Below, piece by piece: positions 28,899-38,154 of a stretch of 64,000 nt of DNA. The number at the start of each line of letters is the position of its first letter. The stretch's first letter is position 1. The stretch spans positions 3,100,001-3,164,000 of the forward strand of contig NZ_CP026730.1 in NCBI RefSeq assembly GCF_003369795.1. Direction: 5' to 3'. The translations under genes were made by a program, and so were the position numbers. This DNA comes from Streptomyces sp. CB09001. Lineage in GTDB: Bacteria; Actinomycetota; Actinomycetes; Streptomycetales; Streptomycetaceae. The notes below the pieces were generated by a model. That model was not told the DNA's origin, made no database searches, and saw nothing but the letters and a program-made list of their open reading frames with translations.

Positions 28899-30719
28899 AT
28901 GTCTGTCAGGACAGATGAGGAAATGTCGGGCGAGGTTCCGACGAGGCCCACCCGCATACGCCGCGCACTACGCGGCCCCCGCCCGGACCGGATCCCCCTC
29001 CTCGTTGGCCGCGCCTGCGTGCTCGTCGGCCTGCTGGACATCGCGGCCGGCTCCTTCCCGCGCTTTCGCCACAGCCGGATGCACGCCTTCGCCGAGGTCC
29101 TGCCCGGCGCCTTCGGCCCCTTCGCCGCCGCCCTCTCGCTCAGCGCGGGCGTCCTGCTCCTCCTGCTCGCCCACGGCCTCAAACGCCGTAAGCGCCGGGC
29201 CTGGCGGGCGGCGGTCGCCCTGCTGCCACTGGGCGCCGTCGCACAGTTCACATACCGCCACTCCCTCCTCGGCGCACTGATCTCCCTGGCCCTGCTGGTT
29301 CCCCTCCTGCGCCACCGCGACGAATTCGCCGCCCTCCCCGACCCCCGCAGCCGCTGGCGGGCCCTGGCCAACTTCGTCCTCATGAGCGCCGGTTCCGTCC
29401 TGCTGGGCCTGCTCGTCGTCAACGCCCACCCGCACCGCATGCTCGGCGACCCGAGCCTGGCCGACCGCCTCACCCACGTCCTCTACGGCCTGTTCGGCGT
29501 CGAGGGCCCGGTGGACTACCGCGGCAACACCTCCTGGACGGTCGCGTTCTCCCTCGGCGCCCTCGGCCTCCTGACCGCCATCACCACCATCCACCTGGCC
29601 TTCCGCCCCGAGCACCCGGCGGCCCGCCTCACCGAGGACGACGAGACCCGCCTGCGGGCCCTCCTCGCCCGGCACGGCGGCCGCGACTCCCTCGGCCACT
29701 TCGCGCTGCGCCGCGACAAGGCGGTCGTCTTCTCCCCCAGCGGCAAGGCCGCCGTCACCTACCGGGTGGTCTCCGGCGTGATGCTGGCCAGCGGCGACCC
29801 GATCGGCGACGTCGAGGCCTGGCCGGGCGCCATCGAACGCTTCATGGACGAGGCCCGCGCCCACTCCTGGACCCCGGCCGTCATGGGCTGCTCGGAGACC
29901 GGCGGCGAGGTCTGGACCCGCGAGACGGGTCTCGACGCCCTCGAACTGGGCGACGAGGCGGTGGTGGACGCAGCGGATTTCTCCCTGGCCGGCCGCGCGA
30001 TGCGCAACGTGCGCCAGATGGTCAAACGCATCGAGCGCGCCGGTTACGAGACCCGGGTACGGCGCGTGGCTGACCTCTCCGACGCCGAACTGGACCGGGT
30101 GCGCCGCGCCGCCGACGCGTGGCGCGGCACGGACACCGAGCGCGGCTTCTCCATGGCCCTGGGCCGCGTCGGCGACCCGGCCGACGGCGACTGCCTGATC
30201 GCGACGGCCCACAAACAGGACACGGAACCCGGCGAGTACGGCGACCTGAAGGCGGTCCTGCACTTCGTGCCGTGGGGCACGGACGGCGCGTCCCTGGACC
30301 TCATGCGGCGCGACCGCGCGGCCGACCCCGGCATGAACGAACTGCTGATCGTGGCCGCGCTCCAGGCGGCCCCGAAGCTGGGCATCGCCCGCGTGTCCCT
30401 GAACTTCGCGATGTTCCGCGCGGCGCTCGCACGGGGCGAGAAGATCGGCGCGGGCCCGGTCCTCCGCGCGTGGCGCGGACTGCTGGTCTTCCTCTCCCGC
30501 TGGTTCCAGATCGAGTCCCTGTACAAGTTCAACGCGAAGTTCCGCCCCCGGTGGGAGCCGCGCTTCGTCGTCTACCGCCGCTCGGCCGACCTCCCGCGCA
30601 TCGGCTTCGCCGCGATGCAGGCGGAGGGCTTCGTCACGATCCCCCTCCCGCGCTTCCTCCAGCGCCGGACGCCGTCACGCCGCCCCTGCGCCCACCAGGT
30701 GCCGGCGCGGGCGGCGTGA
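28899..30719 (+). CDS. lysX: MprF/LysX-like phosphatidylglycerol lysyltransferase
   Basis: About 606 residues. The N-terminal ~250 residues hold around six membrane helices (LLVGRACVLVGLLDIAAG, LSLSAGVLLLLLAHGL, AVALLPLGAVAQF and others). The C-terminal DUF2156/GNAT-like domain contains RLRALLARHGGRDSLGHFALRRDKAVVFSP, GVMLASGDPIGDVEAW, MRNVRQMVKRIERAGY, LDLMRRDRAADPGMNELLI and FQIESLYKFNAKFRPRW, all typical of aminoacyl-phospholipid synthases that transfer lysine from Lys-tRNA to phosphatidylglycerol and reduce cationic peptide binding. The lysyl-tRNA synthetase fused to M. tuberculosis LysX is absent. Start uncertain: in-frame ATGs at 28848, 28899 and 28923; 28899 has AGG five bases upstream. 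Confidence 0.86.
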   Translation: MSVRTDEEMSGEVPTRPTRIRRALRGPRPDRIPLLVGRACVLVGLLDIAAGSFPRFRHSRMHAFAEVLPGAFGPFAAALSLSAGVLLLLLAHGLKRRKRRAWRAAVALLPLGAVAQFTYRHSLLGALISLALLVPLLRHRDEFAALPDPRSRWRALANFVLMSAGSVLLGLLVVNAHPHRMLGDPSLADRLTHVLYGLFGVEGPVDYRGNTSWTVAFSLGALGLLTAITTIHLAFRPEHPAARLTEDDETRLRALLARHGGRDSLGHFALRRDKAVVFSPSGKAAVTYRVVSGVMLASGDPIGDVEAWPGAIERFMDEARAHSWTPAVMGCSETGGEVWTRETGLDALELGDEAVVDAADFSLAGRAMRNVRQMVKRIERAGYETRVRRVADLSDAELDRVRRAADAWRGTDTERGFSMALGRVGDPADGDCLIATAHKQDTEPGEYGDLKAVLHFVPWGTDGASLDLMRRDRAADPGMNELLIVAALQAAPKLGIARVSLNFAMFRAALARGEKIGAGPVLRAWRGLLVFLSRWFQIESLYKFNAKFRPRWEPRFVVYRRSADLPRIGFAAMQAEGFVTIPLPRFLQRRTPSRRPCAHQVPARAA

Positions 30720-30802
30720 CGGTCGGCGGGCCGGCGTGTTCTTCGGCACCCGGCGTGAGTGTGGCCGCCGGGGCGGGAAGCGCGGCCCGGCGCATACGGG
30801 GC

Positions 30803-30850
30803 GCCGCTGCGCCCACCCGTGCCGCCCCAGCGGCACGACTGCCCGCAGCT
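30803..30850 (+). repeat. 48-bp dispersed intergenic element, full copy
   Basis: Matches 40633-40680 at 46 of 48 positions in the same orientation. It contains a hairpin with arms GTGCCGC and GCGGCAC. A copy lacking 16 bases lies inverted at 9882-9913. Confidence 0.85.
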
Positions 30851-31055
30851 GAGGGGGGTGGCGCCGCAGCTGCGGCGAGGGGGCGGCAACCGTCCGCGGC
30901 GGCGGCCGGGGCGACAGCCCGCAGCTACGGCCACGCACGTGGCGACGGCGGGGAGCCGCGTACGGCGACGCCGACGCCCCGCAGCGGCGACGGCGGGGAG
31001 CCGCGCGCGGCTGGGGCGGAGAGCCGCGTACGGCGAGAAGGGGACTCGGCGCGAT

Positions 31056-31175
31056 GGCGGGCCGCAGCCGCGTACGGCGTGCAGCGGGAGGCGGACCGTT
31101 GGCGGGCCGCAGCCGCGTACGGGCGTGCAGCGGGAGGCGGACCGTTGGCGGGCCGCAGCCGCGTACGGCGAGAAG
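31056..31175 (+). repeat. 45-bp tandem repeat
   Basis: Units starting GGCGGGCCGCAG lie at 31056, 31101 and 31147 (periods 45 and 46). The third runs directly into the flank of the 91-bp element. Confidence 0.82.
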
Positions 31176-31185
31176 GGGTCGTGTC

Positions 31186-31276
31186 GGGGGGTGTCCGCCC
31201 GCAGCGGTTGGCGCGTCAACGCCCCGCACCCCCGTAGCCGACCGATTCCGCGCCGTTCCGAGGACGGACACCCCCC
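31186..31276 (-). repeat. 91-bp dispersed element with 12-bp terminal inverted repeats, copy 2
   Basis: Same terminal repeats and exactly the same length as 9650-9740, inverted relative to it. The outer ~38 bases on each side agree; about 15 central bases differ. Confidence 0.85.
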
Positions 31277-31393
31277 GGCGCGGCCCCGACCCACCCACCG
31301 GAGATACCGCGCTACGCGCACCCCCACCACACCCCCACAGGCCGCCGCAGGCACCCCGCGCACCCGCCGCAGCCCACCGCCTACGCTGAACAC

Positions 31394-32260
31394 ATGAGCA
31401 AGCAGACCGGCCGCCACCGACGCCATCTCGCGGGACTGACCGCATGGGACCGCTGCGCGGTCATGGGAGTCGTCAACGTGACCCCCGACTCCTTCTCCGA
31501 CGGCGGCCGCTTCTTCGACACCACCGCGGCCATCAAGCACGGCCTGGACCTGGTCGCCCAGGGCGCCGACCTGGTGGACGTCGGCGGCGAGTCCACCCGC
31601 CCCGGCGCCACCCGCGTGGACGAGGACGAGGAACTCAGGCGCGTCGTCCCGGTGGTGCGCGGCCTCGCCTCCGAGGGCGTGACGGTCTCCGTCGACACCA
31701 TGCGCGCCTCCGTCGCCGAGCAGGCCCTCGCCGCCGGCGCCGCCCTGGTGAACGACGTCAGCGGCGGCCTCGCCGACCCCCGGATGATCCCGGTCGTCGC
31801 CGACGCTGGCGCCCCCTTCGTCGTCATGCACTGGCGCGGCCTCCTGAAGGACGGCAACGTGAAAGGCACCTACGCCGACGTCGTGACAGAGGTCGTCGAC
31901 GAGCTGCACGCACGCGTGGAGGCCGTCCTGGACGGCGGCATCGCCCCCGACCGCGTGGTCGTCGACCCCGGCCTCGGCTTCTCCAAGGACGCCGAGCACG
32001 ACCTCGTCCTCCTCGCCCACCTCGACCGCCTCCTCGCCCTCGGCCACCCCCTCCTCGTCGCCGCCTCCCGCAAACGCTTCCTCGGCCGCGTCCTCGCCGG
32101 CCCGGAGGCCGCCCCGCCCCCCGCACGTGAGCGCGACGCGGCCACCGCCGCGGTCTCCGCGCTCGCCGCGCAGGCCGGCGCGTGGGCGGTCCGCGTCCAC
32201 GAGGTCCGCGCCACGGCCGACGCCGTCCGCGTCGCCCGCGCCGTCGAAGGCGCCCGGTGA
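31394..32260 (+). CDS. folP: Dihydropteroate synthase
   Basis: A 288-residue TIM-barrel enzyme that joins p-aminobenzoate to dihydropterin pyrophosphate; the target of sulfonamides. Family motifs: VMGVVNVTPDSFSDGGRF (residues ~23-40), VDVGGESTRPGA with the mobile STRPGA loop, VSVDTMRASVAEQAL, LVNDVSGG, FVVMHWRG, VVVDPGLGFSKDAEHDL and AASRKRFLG. It opens the rightward folP-NTF2-folB-folK run, and its stop overlaps the next start as GTGA. The repeat block lies immediately upstream of it. Confidence 0.96.
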   Translation: MSKQTGRHRRHLAGLTAWDRCAVMGVVNVTPDSFSDGGRFFDTTAAIKHGLDLVAQGADLVDVGGESTRPGATRVDEDEELRRVVPVVRGLASEGVTVSVDTMRASVAEQALAAGAALVNDVSGGLADPRMIPVVADAGAPFVVMHWRGLLKDGNVKGTYADVVTEVVDELHARVEAVLDGGIAPDRVVVDPGLGFSKDAEHDLVLLAHLDRLLALGHPLLVAASRKRFLGRVLAGPEAAPPPARERDAATAAVSALAAQAGAWAVRVHEVRATADAVRVARAVEGAR

Positions 32261-32760
32261 ACGCGCCGCACCTCGACGTCGAACAGGTCGAGGCCGCGAA
32301 CACCGCCTTCTACGAGGCACTGGAGGAGGGCGACTTCGAGAAGGTCTCCGAGTTCTGGCTCACCCCCTCCGACCTGGGCATCGACGAGTCGTACCACGAC
32401 CCGGCCGACGCCGGCGTGGTCTCCTGCGTCCACCCGGGCTGGCCGGTGCTCACCGGCCGCGGCGAGGTCCTGCGCTCCTACGCCCTGATCATGGCGAACA
32501 CGGACTACATCCAGTTCTTCCTCACCGACGTGCACGTCTCCGTCACCGGCGACACCGCCCTGGTCACCTGTACCGAGAACATCCTCAGCGGCGGCCCCGC
32601 CCCCGACGGCGGCGAGGAGCTCGGCCCGCTCGTCGGCCAGCTGGTCGTCGCCACCAACACCTTCCGGCGCACGCCCGCCGGCTGGAAGCTCTGGTCCCAC
32701 CACGCCTCCCCCGTACTCGCGGAGACCGAGGACGAGGACGGCGAGGACACACCGCCCTGA
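32257..32760 (+). CDS. NTF2/SnoaL-like fold protein of the folate cluster
   Basis: A 167-residue protein with the cone-shaped NTF2-like fold pattern: VEAANTAFYEALEEGDFEKVSEFW, the W-pocket line SCVHPGWPVLTGRGEVLRSYALIM, then strand pairs VHVSVTGDTALVTCTENIL and NTFRRTPAGWKLWSHHASPV. Start GTG overlaps the folP stop, implying coupling. Such proteins sit between folP and folB in many actinobacteria; catalytic (isomerase-like) or ligand-binding roles have been suggested for the fold, but none is established here. The acidic tail EDEDGEDTPP is disordered. Confidence 0.85.
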   Translation: MNAPHLDVEQVEAANTAFYEALEEGDFEKVSEFWLTPSDLGIDESYHDPADAGVVSCVHPGWPVLTGRGEVLRSYALIMANTDYIQFFLTDVHVSVTGDTALVTCTENILSGGPAPDGGEELGPLVGQLVVATNTFRRTPAGWKLWSHHASPVLAETEDEDGEDTPP

Positions 32761-33007
32761 CCCGGCCGGCGGCCACCGGCACCGAGAAGTGGTTGGAATC
32801 ACGGACCGGCGGGCAGGGGCGGCTACCAACCCGTGATCCACCGGGACCGCCAGGGAGAACGCACGGTGAAAACCTGCCCCCTCCCCACCCCGCCCCGCAC
32901 CCCGCGCCCCGGCACTGTCGGTGCACGCGGGTAGATTCGACTGGGGCCGCCGTACCACCCGCACGTGGTACGACCGGCCGAGACCGACGACTGCAGGAGT
33001 GATTCGC

Positions 33008-33367
33008 GTGGATCGTGTCGCGCTGCGCGGCCTGAAGGCCCGCGGGCACCACGGTGTGTTCCCCAAGGAGCGCGAGGACGGCCAGACCTTCCTCGTGGAC
33101 ATCGTCCTCGGCCTGGACACCCGCCCGGCCGCGGCCGACGACGACCTGGCGAAGACCGTGCACTACGGCATCGTGGCCGAGGAGGTCGTGGCCGTCGTCG
33201 AGGGCGAGCCGGTCAACCTCGTCGAGACCCTCGCCGAGCGCATCGCCCAGGTCTGTCTGAAGCACGAGGGGGTCGAGGAGGTCGAGGTCTGCGTCCACAA
33301 GCCGGACGCGCCGATCACCGTCCCCTTCGACGACGTGACCGTCACCATCATCCGGAGCCGTGTATGA
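33008..33367 (+). CDS. folB: Dihydroneopterin aldolase
   Basis: A 119-residue protein that splits dihydroneopterin to 6-hydroxymethyl-dihydropterin and glycolaldehyde. The pattern VALRGLKARGHHGVFPKEREDGQTFLVDIVLGLD, then VHYGIVAEEVVAVVEGEPVNLVETLAERIA and the late EVCVHKPDAPI with the catalytic Lys, is diagnostic. It begins at the GTG 33008, eight bases after AGGAG. Its stop overlaps the folK ATG as ATGA. About 250 bases separate it from the NTF2-like gene; that gap contains only a weak inverted repeat (TCACGG with CCGTGA near 32800-32835). Confidence 0.95.
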   Translation: MDRVALRGLKARGHHGVFPKEREDGQTFLVDIVLGLDTRPAAADDDLAKTVHYGIVAEEVVAVVEGEPVNLVETLAERIAQVCLKHEGVEEVEVCVHKPDAPITVPFDDVTVTIIRSRV

Positions 33368-33975
33368 GCGCCCCCTTCGCCAAGGGTCCGAGCGACCCGA
33401 CCGTACAGCCCGTGCCCGCCTCCGTCATCGAGCAGGTCGACGCCGCGGACACCACCCTGTCCAACCCCAAGCGTGCGGTGATCGCCCTCGGCGCCAACCT
33501 CGGCAACCGTCTGGAGACCCTCCAGGGCGCGATCGACGCCCTGGAGGACACGCCGGGCGTACGCGTCAAAGGGGTCTCCCCGGTCTACGAGACCGAGCCG
33601 TGGGGCGTCGCCCCCGACAGCCAGCCCTCGTACTTCAACGCGGTCGTGATCGTGAAGACGACGCTGCCCCCGTCCTCGCTCCTGGAGCGGGCGCACGCGG
33701 TCGAGGAGGCCTTCCACCGGGTCCGCGACGAACGCTGGGGCCCGCGCACCCTGGACGTCGACATCGTCGCCTACGCCGAGGTCGTCTCCGACGACCCGCA
33801 GCTCACCCTCCCCCACCCGCGCGCCCACGAACGCGCCTTCGTGCTGGCCCCCTGGCTGGACGTGGACCCCGACGCCGACCTGCCCCACCGGGGCAGGGTC
33901 GCCGACCTCCTGGCGGCCGTCACCCGCGACGGCGTCGCGCCCCGTGCCGACCTGGAACTCCGGCTGCCCGAGTAG
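33364..33975 (+). CDS. folK: 6-hydroxymethyl-7,8-dihydropterin pyrophosphokinase (HPPK)
   Basis: A 203-residue protein that transfers pyrophosphate from ATP to hydroxymethyl-dihydropterin, making the FolP substrate. After an N-terminal extension of ~37 residues, the family core begins AVIALGANLGNRLETLQGAIDAL, continues with VSPVYETEPWGV and YFNAVVIVKT, and has the signature RVRDERWGPRTLDVDIVAY with the magnesium-binding DVD, then LPHPRAHERAFVLAPW. Coupled to folB by an ATGA overlap. Confidence 0.96.
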   Translation: MSAPFAKGPSDPTVQPVPASVIEQVDAADTTLSNPKRAVIALGANLGNRLETLQGAIDALEDTPGVRVKGVSPVYETEPWGVAPDSQPSYFNAVVIVKTTLPPSSLLERAHAVEEAFHRVRDERWGPRTLDVDIVAYAEVVSDDPQLTLPHPRAHERAFVLAPWLDVDPDADLPHRGRVADLLAAVTRDGVAPRADLELRLPE

Positions 33976-34045
33976 TCGTTAAGGTCGACGAGGACGACGA
34001 GGTCAGGACGACCGCGCCGGGGAGCCGAAGGGACACCGGAACACC

Positions 34046-34534
34046 GTGAAAGAGCTGCGCATCAGGGTGCTGGCCGGCGTGTTCGTCGTCGCCGGAGTGC
34101 TGTCCTGGGCCGTCGCCCGCCTGTGGAACTCGGTGGGTACCCTCCCGAGCGTCCCCCTCGCCGCCCCCGTCGTCCTCGCCCTGATCGCGGTGATCCTGCT
34201 GGCCACGGCGCTCTCGATCCGCGCCCGCCTCAAGGCCCAGCGTGAGCGCGTCCCCGGCGCCAAGGGCGTCGATCCGATGATGGCGGCCCGCGCCGTCGTC
34301 TTCGGCCAGGCCAGCGCCCTGGTGGCCGCCCTCGTCGCCGGCATGTACGGCGGCACGGGCGTCTTCCTGCTGGAGTACCTCGACATCCCGGCCCGCCGCG
34401 ACCAGGCCATCTACGCGGGCGCCTCGGTCGTCGCAGGCATCGCCGTGATAGCGGCCGCCCTCTTCATGGAGCGGGTGTGCAGACTCCCGGAAGACGAGGA
34501 CGACGACCAGCCGGGCGCCGCCTCAGCGGCGTGA
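34046..34534 (+). CDS. DUF3180 membrane protein
   Basis: A 162-residue protein with four hydrophobic helices: VLAGVFVVAGVLSWAVARLW, LAAPVVLALIAVILLATALS, ASALVAALVAGMYGGTGVFL and IYAGASVVAGIAVIAAALFM. Between helices 2 and 3 lies the conserved basic loop RLKAQRERVPGAKGVDPMMAARAVVFG. This family (DUF3180) is regularly found right after folK in actinobacteria, but its role is unknown. GTG start at 34046; the gene converges on folE with a 15-base gap and may be the last of the fol transcript. Confidence 0.9.
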   Translation: MKELRIRVLAGVFVVAGVLSWAVARLWNSVGTLPSVPLAAPVVLALIAVILLATALSIRARLKAQRERVPGAKGVDPMMAARAVVFGQASALVAALVAGMYGGTGVFLLEYLDIPARRDQAIYAGASVVAGIAVIAAALFMERVCRLPEDEDDDQPGAASAA

Positions 34535-34549
34535 CCCGCACCCCGCGAC

Positions 34550-35155
34550 TCAGCGAGCCATGATCAGACTCATGGCCTCGTTGCGCGTGGCGACATCCCG
34601 CAGCTGCCCCCGCACGGCCGAGGTGAGGGTCTTCGCGCCGGGCTTGCGGATGCCCCGCATGGACATGCACATGTGCTCGCACTCGACCACGACGATCACC
34701 CCGCGCGGTTCCAGGATCTCCATCAGCGAGTCCGCGATCTGCGTAGTGAGACGTTCCTGCACCTGCGGGCGGCGCGCGTAGACGTCCACGAGCCGGGCCA
34801 GCTTCGACAGACCGGTGATCTTCCCACTGGTGGACGGGATGTAGCCGACGTGCGCCACCCCGCGGAACGGCACCAGATGATGCTCACAGGTGGAGAACAC
34901 CTCGATGTCCTTCACCAGGACCATCTCGTCGTGCCCGAGGTCGAACGTCGTCGTCAGGACGTCCTCCGGCTCCTGCCACAGGCCGGCGAATATCTCCTTG
35001 TACGCCCGTGCCACGCGCGCCGGAGTCTCCCTGAGGCCCTCGCGGTCCGGGTCCTCGCCGACCGCGATCAGCAGTTCGCGTACGGCGTTCTCGGCCCGCT
35101 TCTCGTCGAACTCGCCGATCTGGCCCTCGCCGTCCAGCGTCACGGGGTCGGTCAT
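34550..35155 (-). CDS. folE: GTP cyclohydrolase I
   Basis: A 201-residue enzyme that converts GTP to dihydroneopterin triphosphate, the first step of folate synthesis. Motifs: [44 protein letters not shown] (zinc ligand Cys and catalytic His), [23 protein letters not shown] and [19 protein letters not shown] (second zinc Cys). This is the zinc-dependent FolE1 type. It lies downstream of ftsH on the same strand, but a terminator hairpin sits 40 bases before its start, so it may have its own promoter or be attenuated. Confidence 0.96.
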   Translation of the reverse strand: MTDPVTLDGEGQIGEFDEKRAENAVRELLIAVGEDPDREGLRETPARVARAYKEIFAGLWQEPEDVLTTTFDLGHDEMVLVKDIEVFSTCEHHLVPFRGVAHVGYIPSTSGKITGLSKLARLVDVYARRPQVQERLTTQIADSLMEILEPRGVIVVVECEHMCMSMRGIRKPGAKTLTSAVRGQLRDVATRNEAMSLIMAR

Positions 35156-35194
35156 GTGATGCCTCGTTCCTGATCCGTCCTGCGACGGCATACG

Positions 35195-35237
35195 AAAATG
35201 CCGCACCCCCAAGGCTAGAACCTGGGGGGTGCGGCAT
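35195..35237 (-). terminator. Terminator or attenuator hairpin between ftsH and folE
   Basis: Arms at 35198-35210 and 35225-35237 are perfect 13-base inverted repeats around a 14-base loop; on the minus strand TTTT follows the stem. It ends ftsH transcription, or acts as an attenuator in a folE leader. Confidence 0.75.
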
Positions 35238-35285
35238 ACATTCCGGGCTGCCTCGGGCCGCCGGGGCGGCCCGAGGTGACCGGGG

Positions 35286-37325
35286 TCAGCTCTCCGGGCG
35301 GTCCTCCGGTGCTCGCTCCGGTGCCGGAGCGGGCTCCACCGTGGTGCTCTTGGCGGTGGAGATCGCCGCCGTCGCGCCGTTCGCCCCGTTCGTCAGTGCC
35401 AGCTCCTTGGGGGAGAGCACCGGCGGACGCGTCGAGGGCGTACGGCGGGAGGAACCGGTCCAGGCGGGCCGGGCGGGGCGCTTGACGATCTGGGCGAAGA
35501 CCTCGGCGATCTCCTCCTTGCCCAGCGTCTCCTTCTCCAGCAGCGCGAGGACGAGGTTGTCGAGGACGTCGCGGTTCTCGACCAGAATCTCCCAGGCCTC
35601 GTTGTGCGCCGTCTCGATGAGCTTCTTGACCTCCTCGTCGACCAGCGCGGCGACCTCTTCCGAGTAGTCGCGCTGGTGCGCCATCTCACGCCCGAGGAAC
35701 GGCTCGCTGTTGTCGCCGCCGAACTTGATCGCGCCGAGGCGCTCGGTCATGCCGTACTGCGTGACCATCGCCCGGGCCAGACCGGTGGCCTTCTCGATGT
35801 CGTTGGCCGCGCCGGTCGTCGGGTCGTGGAAGACCAGCTCCTCGGCCGCGCGGCCGCCCAGCATGTAGGCGAGCTGGTCGAGCATCTCGTTGCGCGTGGT
35901 CGAGTACTTGTCCTCGTCCGGGAGGACCATCGTGTAACCGAGGGCCCGGCCTCTGGACAGGATCGTGATCTTGTGGACCGGGTCGGAGTTCGGTGAGGCC
36001 GCCGCGACCAGGGCGTGGCCGCCCTCGTGGTACGCGGTGATCTTCTTCTCCTTGTCCGACATGATCCGGGTCCGCTTCTGCGGGCCCGCGACCACACGGT
36101 CGATCGCCTCGTCCAGCATGTGGTTGTCGATCAGCTTCTGGTCGCTGCGGGCCGTCAGCAGGGCGGCCTCGTTCAGCACGTTGGCCAGATCGGCACCGGT
36201 CATGCCGGGCGTACGGCGGGCGACGGCCGACAGGTCGACGTCCGGAGCGACCGGCTTGCCCTTCTGGTGGACCTTGAGGATCTCCAGACGGCCCTGCATG
36301 TCCGGGCGGTCGACCGCGATCTGCCGGTCGAAGCGGCCGGGGCGCAGCAGCGCCGGGTCGAGGATGTCGGGCCGGTTCGTCGCGGCGATGAGGATCACGC
36401 CGCCCTTGACGTCGAAGCCGTCCATCTCGACGAGCAGCTGGTTCAGGGTCTGCTCGCGCTCGTCGTGACCGCCGCCGAGGCCGGCGCCGCGGTGGCGGCC
36501 GACCGCGTCGATCTCGTCGACGAAGACGATGGCCGGGGCGTTCGCCTTGGCCTGCTCGAACAGGTCGCGCACCCGGGAGGCACCGACACCGACGAACATC
36601 TCGACGAAGTCGGAACCGGAGATCGAGTAGAACGGCACGCCCGCCTCGCCCGCGACGGCACGCGCGAGCAGCGTCTTGCCGGTGCCGGGCGGACCGTACA
36701 GCAGCACGCCCTTGGGGATCTTGGCGCCGACGGCCTGGAACTTGGCCGGCTCCTGGAGGAACTCCTTGATCTCGTGGAGCTCCTCGACGGCCTCGTCCGA
36801 CCCCGCGACGTCGGAGAACGTCGTCTTCGGGGTGTCCTTGGTGATGAGCTTCGCCTTGGACTTGCCGAAGTTCATGACCCGGGAGCCGCCGCCCTGCATC
36901 TGATTCATCAGGAACAGGAAGACGACCACGATGAGGACGAACGGGAGCAGGGAGAGCAGAATCCCGACGAACGGGTTCTGCTTCGACGGCGACACGGTGT
37001 AGCCGTCGGAGATCTGCTTGTCCTGGTACTTGTTCTGAAGTGTGTTGGCGAGGGTCACGCCCTGGTCGCCGATGTAGCTCGCCTGGATCTTCGAGCTGCC
37101 CTCGACCTTTTCGCCGTCCTTGAGCTGGACCTTGATGGTCTGCTCGTCACCGGTGGTCAGCTTGGCCGACTCGACCCGGTTGTCGTTGATCGCCTGGACG
37201 ACCTGGCCCGTGTCCACCGTCTTGTAGCCACCGGACGAGCCCACGACCTGCATCAACACGACCACGGCAAGGACGGCCAGCACGATCCACATGATTGGCC
37301 CACGGAAGTATCGCTTCACGTCCAT
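35286..37325 (-). CDS. ftsH: ATP-dependent zinc metalloprotease FtsH
   Basis: A 679-residue membrane AAA+ protease. Membrane helices at residues ~11-29 and ~118-141 enclose an external domain of about 90 residues. The AAA module has Walker A GPPGTGKT at 211-218, Walker B IVFVDEID near 266-273 and the [24 protein letters not shown]. The zinc protease signature HEGGH is at 433-437. The C-terminal ~50 residues are Pro/Ala-rich and disordered. Start ATG at 37325 ([10 protein letters not shown]) was chosen by family comparison; an in-frame ATG at 37361 would add 12 residues. No strong ribosome binding site precedes the chosen start. Confidence 0.96.
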   Translation of the reverse strand: MDVKRYFRGPIMWIVLAVLAVVVLMQVVGSSGGYKTVDTGQVVQAINDNRVESAKLTTGDEQTIKVQLKDGEKVEGSSKIQASYIGDQGVTLANTLQNKYQDKQISDGYTVSPSKQNPFVGILLSLLPFVLIVVVFLFLMNQMQGGGSRVMNFGKSKAKLITKDTPKTTFSDVAGSDEAVEELHEIKEFLQEPAKFQAVGAKIPKGVLLYGPPGTGKTLLARAVAGEAGVPFYSISGSDFVEMFVGVGASRVRDLFEQAKANAPAIVFVDEIDAVGRHRGAGLGGGHDEREQTLNQLLVEMDGFDVKGGVILIAATNRPDILDPALLRPGRFDRQIAVDRPDMQGRLEILKVHQKGKPVAPDVDLSAVARRTPGMTGADLANVLNEAALLTARSDQKLIDNHMLDEAIDRVVAGPQKRTRIMSDKEKKITAYHEGGHALVAAASPNSDPVHKITILSRGRALGYTMVLPDEDKYSTTRNEMLDQLAYMLGGRAAEELVFHDPTTGAANDIEKATGLARAMVTQYGMTERLGAIKFGGDNSEPFLGREMAHQRDYSEEVAALVDEEVKKLIETAHNEAWEILVENRDVLDNLVLALLEKETLGKEEIAEVFAQIVKRPARPAWTGSSRRTPSTRPPVLSPKELALTNGANGATAAISTAKSTTVEPAPAPERAPEDRPES

Positions 37326-37520
37326 CCACACGGAGCGGTGTCGCCCCGTCCCTCCTGCCATAGTGAGTTTGATAAGACAGTTCTTCTGACGGTACCCCAG
37401 CGTGGCGGCCGTCAGCCGCACGGGCGGGCCGACGTCCCGTCTGCATGCTCCAACGGCGCGAGGGCCCGGGGGGTTCCCGGTGACCCGCCGAAACGCCGTG
37501 AAGTCCGTTACAGGGGCGCG

Positions 37521-38081
37521 TCAGCCGCCGTACACGTGGGGCGCGAGCGTACCGACGAACGGGAGGTTGCGGTACTTCTCGGCGTAGTCGAGGCCGTAGC
37601 CGACGACGAACTCGTTGGGGATGTCGAAGCCGACCCACTCCACGTCGATGGCGACCTTCGCGGCGTCGGGCTTGCGCAGCAGCGTGCACACCTTGAGGGA
37701 GGCGGGCTCGCGCGAGCCGAGGTTGGAGATCAGCCAGGACAGGGTCAGTCCGGAGTCGATGATGTCCTCGACGATCAGGACGTGGCGGCCCTTGATGTCG
37801 GTGTCGAGGTCCTTGAGGATCCGCACCACACCGGAGGACTGGGTGCCCGCGCCGTACGAGGACACCGCCATCCAGTCCATCGTGACGGGGGTGGACAGCG
37901 TGCGCGCCAGGTCGGCCATGACCATCACGGCGCCCTTGAGCACGCCGACGATGAGCAGGTCCTTGCCCGCGTACTCCGCGTCGATCTTCGCGGCCAGCTC
38001 GGCCAGCTTCGCGTCGATCTCTTCCTTGGTGATGAGTACCTTCTCGAGGTCGGCACCCATGTCGTTCGCGTCCACCCGCAT
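37521..38081 (-). CDS. hpt: Hypoxanthine-guanine phosphoribosyltransferase
   Basis: A 186-residue type I PRTase that salvages hypoxanthine and guanine with PRPP. Motifs: [19 protein letters not shown] with the conserved KG, the flexible loop [16 protein letters not shown], the PRPP loop [17 protein letters not shown], and [25 protein letters not shown] binding the purine. Start ATG at 38081 ([14 protein letters not shown]). It lies between tilS and ftsH on the same strand, the common bacterial order tilS-hpt-ftsH. About 195 bases separate it from ftsH, where I see no gene or clear signal. Confidence 0.96.
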   Translation of the reverse strand: MRVDANDMGADLEKVLITKEEIDAKLAELAAKIDAEYAGKDLLIVGVLKGAVMVMADLARTLSTPVTMDWMAVSSYGAGTQSSGVVRILKDLDTDIKGRHVLIVEDIIDSGLTLSWLISNLGSREPASLKVCTLLRKPDAAKVAIDVEWVGFDIPNEFVVGYGLDYAEKYRNLPFVGTLAPHVYGG

Positions 38082-38154
38082 CACTTTCGGTCGTCCCACC
38101 GGCCAGTCCGGAGCATCCGTCGATCCGTGCGCGGATCGGTGGGAGGGTCCGGAT

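Larger units (their letters stand above)
30720..31393. repeat. Intergenic repeat block B
   Basis: The 674 bases between lysX and folP contain no credible gene. They hold the 48-bp element (30803-30850), GC-rich stretches with repeated CGGCGGGGAGCCGCG, a 45-bp tandem array (31056-31175), the second 91-bp element (31186-31276) and about 100 bases of further similarity to block A in inverted orientation (to ~31350). A promoter for folP must lie near the right end, but none is obvious. Confidence 0.75.

Noticed and set aside
30723..31389. Several Arg/Gly/Pro-rich ORFs in repeat block B, including a 582-residue minus-strand frame
   Set aside because: They consist of the tandem and dispersed repeats and, for the long one, of antisense folP; no family resemblance and no ribosome binding sites.
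32761..33007. Riboswitch or small gene between the NTF2-like gene and folB
   Set aside because: Only a weak TCACGG/CCGTGA inverted pair near 32800-32835 is visible; no aptamer core or ORF with a ribosome binding site could be supported.
34673..35173. Plus-strand frame opposite folE
   Set aside because: Shadow of folE; composition typical of antisense frames in high-GC genes.
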